10,991 nucleotides of DNA from JBCBAP01 sp038532435 (GTDB lineage Bacteria; Pseudomonadota; Alphaproteobacteria; Rhodobacterales; Rhodobacteraceae), in contig JBCBAP010000094.1 of NCBI GenBank assembly GCA_038532435.1, positions 1 to 10,991 on the forward strand. Reading direction: 5' to 3'. The stretch's first letter is position 1; each line of letters opens with the position of its first letter. Made by a program: the position numbers and the translations under genes. Below, piece by piece: positions 1 through 6,658 of the stretch. The notes below the pieces were generated by a model. It did not search any database. It was not told the DNA's origin and saw nothing but the letters and a program-made list of their open reading frames with translations.

Positions 1-890
1 TCTCCATCAGGGGCACCCGGGGCTGGGACGTGCTGAGCACGAAATTCGGGCTCAAAGTCTCCGATCTGCGGGCAGAAATGGCCGAGGTTGGCTCGTATGT
101 CGGCGTCGACATCTCCGAGTTCCGCCGCATCGTGGCCCAGGTACAGAAGGGCGAGAAGGAAGCCCGGATCGCAAAGAAGGAGATGGTCGAGGCCAACCTG
201 CGCCTCGTGATCTCAATCGCGAAGAAATATACCAACCGCGGACTTCAGTTCCTCGACCTGATCCAGGAAGGGAACATCGGTCTGATGAAGGCCGTGGACA
301 AGTTCGAATACCGCCGCGGCTACAAATTCTCCACCTACGCCACCTGGTGGATCCGTCAGGCGATCACCCGGTCCATCGCGGACCAGGCGCGCACGATCCG
401 GATCCCGGTCCACATGATCGAGACGATTAACAAGCTGGTGCGCACCGGGCGCCAGATGCTGCACGAGATCGGACGGGAGCCGACGCCGGAAGAACTGGCC
501 GAAAAACTCCAGATGCCGCTCGAAAAAGTGCGCAAGGTGATGAAGATCGCGAAGGAGCCCATCTCCCTAGAAACGCCGATCGGCGACGAGGAGGACAGCC
601 AGCTCGGCGATTTCATCGAGGACAAGAACGCGGTGCTGCCGCTCGACGCGGCCATTCAGGGCAACCTGAAGGAAACCACCACCCGGGTCCTCGCCTCGCT
701 CACCCCTCGGGAGGAGCGGGTGCTGCGTATGCGCTTCGGCATCGGGATGAACACCGACCACACGCTCGAAGAGGTCGGTCAGCAGTTCAGCGTGACCCGC
801 GAACGGATCCGGCAGATCGAGGCGAAGGCGCTGCGCAAGCTCAAGCACCCGAGCCGCAGCCGGAAGCTTCGCTCCTTCCTCGACCAGTAG
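1..890 (+). CDS. rpoD: RNA polymerase primary sigma factor RpoD (sigma-70), 3' part
   Basis: This is the housekeeping sigma factor that directs core RNA polymerase to -35/-10 promoters. The gene enters from the left edge: the frame is open from base 3 with no stop, so the GTG at 30 is an internal valine and not a start. About 295 residues are visible, against about 610-670 for whole RpoD proteins. Region 2 is seen in ANLRLVISIAKKYTNRG, LDLIQEGNIGLMKAVDKFEY and STYATWWIRQAI, the -10 recognition and melting segment. Region 3 follows (IRIPVHMIETINKLVR, GREPTPEELAEKL). Region 4 closes the protein (LTPREERVLRMRFGIG, then the helix-turn-helix TLEEVGQQFSVTRERIRQIE and the basic tail HPSRSRKLRSFLD). 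The near-perfect match to primary sigma factors, with RpoD-type rather than RpoH-type regions 3 and 4, makes the call secure. It ends with TAG at 888-890. No strong terminator follows. Confidence 0.97.
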   Translation, partial: SIRGTRGWDVLSTKFGLKVSDLRAEMAEVGSYVGVDISEFRRIVAQVQKGEKEARIAKKEMVEANLRLVISIAKKYTNRGLQFLDLIQEGNIGLMKAVDKFEYRRGYKFSTYATWWIRQAITRSIADQARTIRIPVHMIETINKLVRTGRQMLHEIGREPTPEELAEKLQMPLEKVRKVMKIAKEPISLETPIGDEEDSQLGDFIEDKNAVLPLDAAIQGNLKETTTRVLASLTPREERVLRMRFGIGMNTDHTLEEVGQQFSVTRERIRQIEAKALRKLKHPSRSRKLRSFLDQ

Positions 891-907
891 GTCGTCTGGT
901 CGGTATT

Positions 908-955
908 AGAGAAACGCCGCCTGGGGTTTAGCTCGGGGGCAGCACGTTCTCTTTC
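908..955 (+). terminator. Weak candidate terminator hairpin after rpoD
   Basis: AGAGAA (908-913) can pair with TTCTCT (947-952). The helix extends by CG/CG past one bulged A at 914, and CTTTCC follows. The loop is about 28 bases and the helix is weak, so this is only a possible end of the rpoD transcript. Nothing better is visible in the first 100 bases after the stop codon. Confidence 0.18.
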
Positions 956-1276
956 CAATTGCTGCGTCCGCGCGGCCAACACGTTTTGTGAGCGTCTCCC
1001 GCCAAGCGCGTGCACTCTCAGGTCTTTTGCGGACGCATCTTCCAGTGTCACTTACCCGGCCATCGGCTGCGCGGCTGCATCCCCGATGCTCAACACGCAC
1101 CCTTACAAGGTTGCACACTTGCGCTCCACCTCGGTCCGTTTGGACCTTCCGCACCGTTGCCCGGCGACGAAAAGCGATCAGATCTGAGGGGGCCAACCCA
1201 TCCGAGAGTGCGCCTAACCCTCTCAAATATCGTTACTTTCCCTTTTTTGACTGAACCCACCCAAACGGGTCACGCT

Positions 1277-1302
1277 GGAACAACGCTTCTGTCACGGTGG
1301 TT
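1277..1302 (+). promoter_or_regulatory. Candidate EcfG (general stress response) promoter
   Basis: GGAAC at 1277-1281 is followed after 17 bases by GGTT at 1299-1302. The alphaproteobacterial EcfG (ECF15) consensus is GGAAC, 16-17 bases, CGTT, so one base of the -10 element differs. The site lies 41 bases before the ATG of the small membrane protein, leaving room for a leader of about 30 bases with the GGAG ribosome-binding site at 1333-1336. An alternative -35 hexamer, TTGACT at 1247-1252, has no good -10 partner at 16-18 bases. Confidence 0.35.
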
Positions 1303-1342
1303 AAGGGAATGTGTCTCTGCCACACGAGTGACGGAGTAAGGC

Positions 1343-1666
1343 ATGTTTGAATTCGCTAACATGATCGGGCTGATGGGCGCAGCGGTGTATGCGTCGGCGT
1401 ATCTTCTGGTGCAGCTCGATCAGTTGGACGGGAACTCTCCCCTGTTCAGCCTGACACAGCTTCTGGCGGCGTGCCTCGTCCTCTTCAGTCTGACCTATCA
1501 TTTCAACGTGGCGAGTATCGCAACACAGATCTTTTTCATCACCGCCAGTATCGTTGGACTGGTCCGCAAGACGTCGTCCCGCGTCAACACCATGGACCAG
1601 CCCTCACCCCGATCGATGGCGGTGTCTCCCCCCGCAGCACTTTCTGACATGCGTCCCCCCCTTTGA
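1343..1666 (+). CDS. Small three-helix membrane protein, CBU_0592-like
   Basis: This 107-residue protein resembles the CBU_0592 family of small membrane proteins of unknown function. The family-like core covers residues 4-75 and has three hydrophobic segments: about 4-25 (IGLMGAAVYASAYLLVQL), 32-52 (LFSLTQLLAACLVLFSLTY) and 55-74 (VASIATQIFFITASIVGLV). The short polar link QLDQLDGNS after the first helix is typical of the family. A basic RK follows the third helix, then a 30-residue Ser/Pro-rich tail (about 76-107) that looks disordered and is probably not part of the domain. The start is supported by GGAG at 1333-1336, six bases before the ATG. The gene stands alone between a possible stress promoter and a strong terminator, so it is probably a single-gene transcript. 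The fold assignment is from pattern memory; the function is unknown. Confidence 0.75.
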   Translation: MFEFANMIGLMGAAVYASAYLLVQLDQLDGNSPLFSLTQLLAACLVLFSLTYHFNVASIATQIFFITASIVGLVRKTSSRVNTMDQPSPRSMAVSPPAALSDMRPPL

Positions 1667-1690
1667 GTGTCAGAGCTGTCTAGGGAGTTC

Positions 1691-1730
1691 GGCCCGGCGT
1701 TTCCCCAGACGCCGGGCCACTTTTCTTTCT
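1691..1730 (+). terminator. Strong rho-independent terminator
   Basis: A perfect 9-bp inverted repeat, GGCCCGGCG (1691-1699) and CGCCGGGCC (1710-1718), has a 10-base loop and is followed by AC and then TTTTCTTTCT (1721-1730). It lies 24 bases after the stop of the small membrane protein and so ends that transcript before nrdR. Confidence 0.9.
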
Positions 1731-1840
1731 GGGGAAGCCTCCGCAACTTGGCCCCAAATGGCAGCTTTCCCCTAGACTGAGCGCTTGCAGCATCATTTGG
1801 TAGCTGCACAAGAGCCCTACCCAAGAGATGGGGTTAGCCC

Positions 1841-1846
1841 TATAGT
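1841..1846 (+). promoter_or_regulatory. Candidate -10 element of the nrdR-ribD transcript
   Basis: TATAGT at 1841-1846 is close to the TATAAT consensus and sits 42 bases before the nrdR ATG, downstream of a terminator, so a promoter is expected here. No good -35 hexamer lies 16-18 bases upstream. A 7-base direct repeat AGCCCTA (1813-1819 and 1836-1842, 23 bases apart) overlaps the element and might mark an activator or repressor site. Confidence 0.3.
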
Positions 1847-1888
1847 GCGGTCCGCAGGCGAAACAGGCAGGGACGATCAGACATAACC

Positions 1889-2365
1889 ATGCGGTGCCCC
1901 TTTTGCGGAAACACAGACACTCAGGTGAAGGATTCACGACCGGCGGAGGATCACGTCGCGATCAGACGACGCCGGTTCTGTCCTGCCTGCGGCGGACGAT
2001 TCACCACCTATGAACGCGTGCAGCTGCGCGACCTCGTGGTGGTCAAGAAGTCTGGCCGCAGGGAGAATTTCGATAGGGACAAGCTTGCCCGCTCGATCCG
2101 CATTGCCCTGCAGAAGCGCCCCGTCGAGGCGGAGAGGGTCGACCAGATGATCTCCGGCATCGTGCGGAGGCTCGAAAGCACCGGCGACAGCGACATCCGC
2201 TCCGATGACATCGGAAACATCGTGATGGAGGCGCTGGCACGGATCGACACCGTGGCTTACGTCCGGTTTGCGAGTGTTTACAAAAACTTCCAGGCGGCAG
2301 AGGAGTTTGAGGACTTCGTTCAGGAACTCAGACCTCCCGTGAGCTCCGAGGATGACGAGGACTGA
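1889..2365 (+). CDS. nrdR: Transcriptional repressor NrdR
   Basis: NrdR is the zinc- and nucleotide-binding repressor of ribonucleotide reductase genes; it senses ATP/dATP through an ATP-cone. The protein has 158 residues, the usual length being about 150-160. The N-terminal zinc ribbon uses C3-x2-C6 and C31-x2-C34 (MRCPFCG ... FCPACGGRF), followed by the family hallmark TTYERV. The ATP-cone spans about residues 49-139 (VVVKKSGRRENFDRDKL to RFASVYKNF). The acidic C-terminal tail (SSEDDED) is unstructured. The start is fixed by the conserved MRCPFC opening; the ribosome-binding site is weak. The 3' end overlaps ribD by 14 bases, so the two are surely cotranscribed, a pairing found in many proteobacteria. 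No NrdR-box pair was seen upstream, so autoregulation is not indicated. Confidence 0.97.
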   Translation: MRCPFCGNTDTQVKDSRPAEDHVAIRRRRFCPACGGRFTTYERVQLRDLVVVKKSGRRENFDRDKLARSIRIALQKRPVEAERVDQMISGIVRRLESTGDSDIRSDDIGNIVMEALARIDTVAYVRFASVYKNFQAAEEFEDFVQELRPPVSSEDDED

Positions 2366-3470
2366 CCCTTCCGATCTGAGGCACATGACCCACGCCCTGG
2401 GTCTCGCGCGGCGCGGGCTGGGGCGGACAGCACCGAACCCTGCGGTGGGCTGCGTCATCGTGGCGGCGGGGCGGGTCATCGGGCGAGGCTGGACCCAGCC
2501 CGGGGGACGGCCCCACGCGGAGACCATGGCGCTCGCGCAGGCGGGCGATGCCGCCCGGGGCGCGACGGCCTATGTCAGCCTTGAACCCTGCGCCCATCAC
2601 GGCAAGACCCCGCCCTGCGCCGATGCGCTCGCGGCCGCAGGCATCGCCCGGCTCGTGGCCCCCATGGAGGATCCTGATCCGCGGGTCAGCGGCCGTGGCT
2701 TCACGCGTCTGCAGGAGGCGGGCGTTGTTGTCGATCTCCTCGAGGAGGCCGCCGGGCAGGCGGCGGAGGTCAATGCGGGATTTCTAAGCCGTCAGGCCTC
2801 CGGCAGACCGCATCTCACGCTGAAACTGGCGACATCCCTCGACGGCAGGATCGCCACGGCCCGGGGGGAAAGCCGGTGGATCACCGGACCGGCTGCCCGC
2901 CGCCGGGTGCATCTGATGCGGGCGCAAGCGGACGCCGTACTGATCGGGGCCGGCACGGCGCGGGCCGACGACCCGATGCTCGACATTAGGGACATGGGCC
3001 TTACCGGGGCCGCCCCGATCCGGGTCATCGCCGACAGCAGCCTCGCGCTCTCGCTCACCTCGCGGCTTGCCCGCACAGCGGTGGAGCAGCCGGTCTGGTT
3101 CCTCCATCACCCGGAGGTGGACCGCGATCGAGCGCGCGCATGGTCCGATGCGGGCGCCGCCCTCGTACCCGTGCAAAGGACCGAGACCGGGGTGCTCGAT
3201 CCCGTCGCCATGCTCACAGCCCTCGGGGAACGCGGGCTTAATACGGTTCTGTGCGAGGGAGGCGGACAGCTTGCGGCGGCTCTGCTGAGGGCGGGCCTCG
3301 TGGACCGTCTGGTGCAGTTCAGCGCCGGGCTGACGCTCGGAGCCACGGGCATTCCCGGCATTGCCGATCTGGGGATCGAGCATCTGGCGGACGCAGCACG
3401 CCTCTCACTTAGACAGGTCGAGCGTGTCGGGGGGGATGTGATGGCGATCTGGGAGCGTCCGCAGCTCTGA
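2352..3470 (+). CDS. ribD: Bifunctional riboflavin pathway deaminase/reductase RibD
   Basis: RibD carries out the second and third steps of riboflavin synthesis: deamination of diaminohydroxyphosphoribosylaminopyrimidine, then NADPH-dependent reduction of the ribosyl side chain. The protein has 372 residues, normal for the family. The deaminase domain (about 8-145) has the zinc site H55-A-E57 with C80 and C89 (EPCAHHGKTPPC). The reductase domain (about 152-370) opens with HLTLKLATSLDGRIA (154-168) and continues with SRWITG, GAGTARADDP and CEGGGQLAAALL. The ATG at 2352 lies inside the end of nrdR, giving a 14-base overlap and likely translational coupling. The stop is only six bases from the stop of the convergent kpsC, with no terminator between them. 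The next pathway genes lie 4.6 kb away beyond the capsule genes. Confidence 0.97.
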   Translation: MTRTDPSDLRHMTHALGLARRGLGRTAPNPAVGCVIVAAGRVIGRGWTQPGGRPHAETMALAQAGDAARGATAYVSLEPCAHHGKTPPCADALAAAGIARLVAPMEDPDPRVSGRGFTRLQEAGVVVDLLEEAAGQAAEVNAGFLSRQASGRPHLTLKLATSLDGRIATARGESRWITGPAARRRVHLMRAQADAVLIGAGTARADDPMLDIRDMGLTGAAPIRVIADSSLALSLTSRLARTAVEQPVWFLHHPEVDRDRARAWSDAGAALVPVQRTETGVLDPVAMLTALGERGLNTVLCEGGGQLAAALLRAGLVDRLVQFSAGLTLGATGIPGIADLGIEHLADAARLSLRQVERVGGDVMAIWERPQL

Positions 3471-3476
3471 TCGGTC

Positions 3477-5390
3477 TCAACCTCTCCGCCAGCGGCGCCC
3501 AGCGGAGAGTGCCGCGGAGGCAAGCCTCAGCGATGCACCCTGCCCGGTTCCGGCCGCCGACAACCGGTCCAGCGCAACCTCCACCGAACAATGCCGCCCG
3601 CTGAGCGGGTCGAGATACATGGGATAGTCGATGAGGCAGGCGTGGACGAGCGCGGCAAGCCTGGGCCGTGCCTCCCGCCTGCCCGCAAAAGGTTCCGTCC
3701 ACCTGTCGTGCGTCAGGCCCCATCCTGCGTAGAACGGCGCGCCGAGGCAGTGAACGGGTATGCCCCGGATCAGCGCCTCGAACCCGGCGAGGGAGGTGAG
3801 CGTCCAGACCGCCTCGACCTTCGGCCAGAGCGCCGTGATGTCGCCGTCGGCGATGATCCGGTCCGCGCCCTCCCGCTCCGCATCGACGGTCCCGGCGCGC
3901 AGACCTGCTGCCACATCCGGATGAGGGCGGTAGACCAGATACGCTTCCGGATTTTCCGCCCGCGCGGCCCGGATGAGCTCCGCGTTCGTGCGCACGGGAC
4001 CGGTGCCCCGCCGGATGGAGGCGTCATCCTCCACCTGCCCGACCACAAGCAGGGAGGGCGTTTCGAGCGGCGAGGCGGGGGCGAGATTGTACTTGCTGAC
4101 CCCTTCCGCCACGATCCGTCCGATCAGGCGGTCAGCCCGGGCAATCGCCGCAGGGGGAAGGTCGACGCTCCCCGCGATCAACTGTTCCAGATCGCTCGGA
4201 GAGTGGGGATCGAAGTAGATCCCTGCACGGTCGAGCACAAGGGACCCCGGCGGCACCAGCTTCGCACCCAGGCCCCGGGAGCGGACGAAACCGTCTTCGA
4301 TCCGGGCATCCGGCTGCGCCGGCACATCCTCGCGGGAGGCCCAGACCACCTTGCTCCGCTTCGGTGCGGGCCCGGCAAACCGCACCGGGGCTTTCGCGCC
4401 GCTCAGAAACCGGCTCACCTGCTGCCGCTTCCACGGCCGCACGCCGTAGACCCGCATCGGCGCGGAGGTCATCCGATAGGCCCGGGCCTGCGCGGCGAGC
4501 ATCTCCATGACATGGCTCAGACTGCAGGGCGTCTGCGTCACCGGATCCGCCCAGTGCGCATAGCGCAGCATCACCGCATCGAAGAGCTGCAGGACACTCG
4601 GGCGAGCCTCCCGCCGCGGCAGCCGCACCCGATCCTCCGTCAGGCCCCACCCGGCGTAGAACGCGCCACCGAACACATGGGGCCGGTGCCCCGCGAGGAT
4701 CGCCTCGAACCCCAGTTGGGAGGATACGGTGTAGACCGCCTCCGCCCGATCCAGCAGGTCCCACGGGTTGGTGCGGGGGGAAAGGACCTCCGCAGCGACC
4801 CCCGGCGTCTCGCTCAGATAACCTGAGCCCGCCGGGTGCGCCCGGATCGCGAGAGGCACGCCGGGATGCGCCGCCCGTGCGGCGAGGATCATCGTGCGGA
4901 ATGTCTCCTCGGTCGCCCCTGCACCGGTCACCGACGCGTCGCCGCGGGACTGGTCAACGATGAGAACAAACCGGTCCTTCGGGACCCCATCCGCGTCCCA
5001 CCCGTTATACTTCGACAGACGGTAGTGACGCATGAGCTCCAACGCGTCCTCCGCCTCACCGGTGGGTTCGCGGGGAGCGTTGAGAAGATCTTCCAGATCC
5101 GACGGTGTGCTGCAGTCGAAATAGATGCCCTGTCGATCCCGGATGCAGCCCCAGCCGACGCCCTGTCCGGGCAGCAGTCCGCGCAGCGGCGCATCCTCAA
5201 AGCTGACGAACGGCAAACCACGGCGCCGGGCCGCGGCGATCCCCCGCTCCGCTGCACGCTTGCGTCCCCAGACCGCCACCGCATCAGCCGCAGCCCAGGG
5301 CGGCACGATCCTCGCCCCGGTCGAGGCGATGAGCGCCCGCAGGGCAGGTTGGGTGAGAAGGGTCAGGCTATAGGCGCTGAGCCGCTCCAA
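3477..5390 (-). CDS. kpsC: Capsular polysaccharide beta-Kdo transferase KpsC
   Basis: KpsC is the two-module retaining Kdo transferase that, with KpsS, builds the poly-Kdo linker on lyso-phosphatidylglycerol for ABC-exported capsules; it works at the cytoplasmic face of the inner membrane. The protein has 637 residues (E. coli about 675). Both modules show the same signature series. Module 1 (about 1-300): AVWGRK 39-44, SKYNG 126-130, DASVT 151-155, SSQLGFEA 223-230, FYAGWGLT 244-251. Module 2 (about 345-605): EDGFVRS 365-371, SKYNLAP 432-438, QVEDDASI 452-459, YRPHPDV 487-493, TSLAGFEAL 532-540, FYAGWGLT 553-560. Module 1 departs from the usual EDGFVRS (EDAPLRG, 65-71) and HPDV (HPAG, 185-188). 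The start is TTG at 5390, four bases after the upstream stop; the frame has no ATG or GTG between the TTG and an upstream in-frame stop (TGA at 5406-5408). It is the last gene of the kpsS operon. Confidence 0.95.
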   Translation of the reverse strand: MERLSAYSLTLLTQPALRALIASTGARIVPPWAAADAVAVWGRKRAAERGIAAARRRGLPFVSFEDAPLRGLLPGQGVGWGCIRDRQGIYFDCSTPSDLEDLLNAPREPTGEAEDALELMRHYRLSKYNGWDADGVPKDRFVLIVDQSRGDASVTGAGATEETFRTMILAARAAHPGVPLAIRAHPAGSGYLSETPGVAAEVLSPRTNPWDLLDRAEAVYTVSSQLGFEAILAGHRPHVFGGAFYAGWGLTEDRVRLPRREARPSVLQLFDAVMLRYAHWADPVTQTPCSLSHVMEMLAAQARAYRMTSAPMRVYGVRPWKRQQVSRFLSGAKAPVRFAGPAPKRSKVVWASREDVPAQPDARIEDGFVRSRGLGAKLVPPGSLVLDRAGIYFDPHSPSDLEQLIAGSVDLPPAAIARADRLIGRIVAEGVSKYNLAPASPLETPSLLVVGQVEDDASIRRGTGPVRTNAELIRAARAENPEAYLVYRPHPDVAAGLRAGTVDAEREGADRIIADGDITALWPKVEAVWTLTSLAGFEALIRGIPVHCLGAPFYAGWGLTHDRWTEPFAGRREARPRLAALVHACLIDYPMYLDPLSGRHCSVEVALDRLSAAGTGQGASLRLASAALSAGRRWRRG

Positions 5391-5394
5391 CCGG

Positions 5395-6516
5395 TCACTG
5401 TCCGGTCAGGTTGCGGACCGAGGCCGCAGTGCTGAGCGGTGCTGTGAGCGCGCCGATGACCTTGATGAACCGCACGTAGGGTGCCTGGGTCACATAGATG
5501 ATGTCATCGTCACGGACGGAGAAATTGGAGGCGGTGAAGAAGGCCGCAGGCTTCGTCAGATCCATCACGTAGGCGACGCGGACCGGGCCGGTCTCCGCGC
5601 TTCCGGGGACCGCGCGGTTGAACACGCGCGGATCCTCGTTGCGCAGCACGAACACGCCCCGCGGATCGGCGGTTGCGGTGTTGAGCCCACCCATGGTGGC
5701 GATGGCGGAGACCAGCGAGATGTCGCGCTCCGGAAACTCCACGACCGCCTGCCCGCCCAGCTCGCCGAGCGCGCGGAAGGATCGGGGGTCCCGGTCGATC
5801 ACGATGATGTCGCCGCCCTTGAGGGAGATGTCCGCCGTCGGATCAATGTAGACATCTTCCATCCAGACGGTGCCCACCTGACTGCCCCGGCGCACGGTGA
5901 CCGTCGCCACATTGGGATCGACGCCGGAGGGGCCCGCGTTGGCAAGAAGGCCGCTCAGCGTCCGCGTCCGCGCATCGATGGGAAACTCGCCCAGCGCCCC
6001 GGTTCCGCCGAAAATGCGCACGGTGTTGTTGTCGGCACGCACGAGGCGGACCTCCACCTGGGGCTCCGGCGTCATGGGCGACAACAGATCGGTGAGGTGC
6101 TGGCGCAGATCCTCGATGGTCCGGCCCGCGGCACGCACCCGCCCGACCTGGGGCATGAAGAACCGCCCGCCCAGGTCAACCCGCATCTCCTGCAGCGGGA
6201 CCGGGGCGCCGTAGCCCGCGCCGTAGAGGCCGTTCTCGCCATTTTCCCAGATGGTGATCTGCAGCACGTCGAGCGGGCGGATCAGTTCAATATTTTCAAC
6301 GGGTTGATTGAGAAACGTGCGGGCGAACTCGCGGCTCTCATCGACCTTGGTCGCGACGGCTACCTGATCAGTGATCTCGACGATCTCGAGTGCCGGCTGG
6401 CCCTCGGGCGGCTGTGCCGTGATCTCCTCAAACTCCGGGCCGGAACGCGGCAGGGCGCAGCCCGCCAGAAGCGCACAAAGCATCAACATCCCCGGGGTTA
6501 CGGGGCGAAGTCCCAT
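5395..6516 (-). CDS. Outer-membrane polysaccharide export lipoprotein (OPX, Wza/CtrA-like)
   Basis: This is a polysaccharide biosynthesis/export protein that would form the outer-membrane channel for the capsule. With the chosen start it has 373 residues (Wza 379, Neisseria CtrA about 390). The signal peptide MGLRPVTPGMLMLCALLAGC ends in a lipobox with Cys20; Ala at +2 suggests outer-membrane sorting. The export domain (about 76-160) contains RPLDVLQITIWE, GGRFFMPQVGRVRAAGRT and PQVEVRLV. Two SLBB-like beta-grasp segments follow (about 163-242, NTVRIFGG to GGDIIVIDRD, and about 246-345, ALGELGGQAVVEF to DDDIIYVTQAP), then a short C-terminal helix. The frame is open upstream to 6675. I chose ATG 6516 because AGGA lies seven bases before it and the signal peptide is compact. 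ATG 6531, ATG 6573 and GTG 6576 are alternatives; the last two have GGGAGG 13 and 10 bases upstream. It lies between kpsS and kpsC in one operon. Confidence 0.9.
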   Translation of the reverse strand: MGLRPVTPGMLMLCALLAGCALPRSGPEFEEITAQPPEGQPALEIVEITDQVAVATKVDESREFARTFLNQPVENIELIRPLDVLQITIWENGENGLYGAGYGAPVPLQEMRVDLGGRFFMPQVGRVRAAGRTIEDLRQHLTDLLSPMTPEPQVEVRLVRADNNTVRIFGGTGALGEFPIDARTRTLSGLLANAGPSGVDPNVATVTVRRGSQVGTVWMEDVYIDPTADISLKGGDIIVIDRDPRSFRALGELGGQAVVEFPERDISLVSAIATMGGLNTATADPRGVFVLRNEDPRVFNRAVPGSAETGPVRVAYVMDLTKPAAFFTASNFSVRDDDIIYVTQAPYVRFIKVIGALTAPLSTAASVRNLTGQ

Positions 6517-6573
6517 CAGGAGGTCCTGCATCGTCAGCTCGCTCGATCTTTTCTTGTTATGACCTTTTCGCAT

Positions 6574-6620
6574 CACTACCGCAGAACCTCCCGATTTCAA
6601 AGCAGGAACCCCCGGTAGTG
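6574..6620 (-). promoter_or_regulatory. Inverted repeat with GGGAGG in the loop, leader of the export gene
   Basis: On the - strand CACTACCG (6620-6613) and CGGTAGTG (6581-6574) form a perfect 8-bp inverted repeat with a 31-base loop. The loop contains the Shine-Dalgarno-like GGGAGG (6592-6587). The last three bases of the 3' arm are a GTG in frame with the export gene and are followed directly by ATG (6573). It could control translation of the middle gene of the operon or be a protein-binding site. No U-run follows, so it is not a normal terminator. Confidence 0.35.
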
Positions 6621-6658
6621 GCGCGTTTGGCCCGGCCGCCGTGGCCCGGCTGCATCGC

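Larger units (their letters stand above)
891..1342. other. 452-base intergenic spacer, no supported gene
   Basis: The open frames here on both strands are short, overlap one another and give low-complexity, arginine-, proline- and cysteine-rich translations with no recognisable domain, so I call no gene. No tRNA T-loop (GTTCRANYC) was found. Small inverted repeats are present: CATCGG/CCGATG (1061-1066/1083-1088), GCATC/GATGC (1077-1081/1085-1089) and GGTCC/GGACC with a four-base loop (1133-1146). The last 130 bases are less GC-rich and carry the likely promoter and ribosome-binding site of the next gene. A small RNA on either strand cannot be excluded by eye. Confidence 0.5.

Noticed and set aside
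906..1226. 106-codon - strand frame in the rpoD downstream spacer
   Set aside because: Arg-rich, no recognisable motif, no good ribosome-binding site; overlaps other equally poor frames.
1010..1339. 109-codon + frame in the spacer before the small membrane protein
   Set aside because: The translation has scattered Cys and Pro, no domain and no ribosome-binding site, and it runs through the likely promoter and leader of the next gene.
3591..4826. 411-codon open frame on the + strand opposite kpsC
   Set aside because: It is a composition shadow of kpsC: Pro/Arg/His-rich translation, no recognisable domain, while the - strand shows all KpsC motifs.
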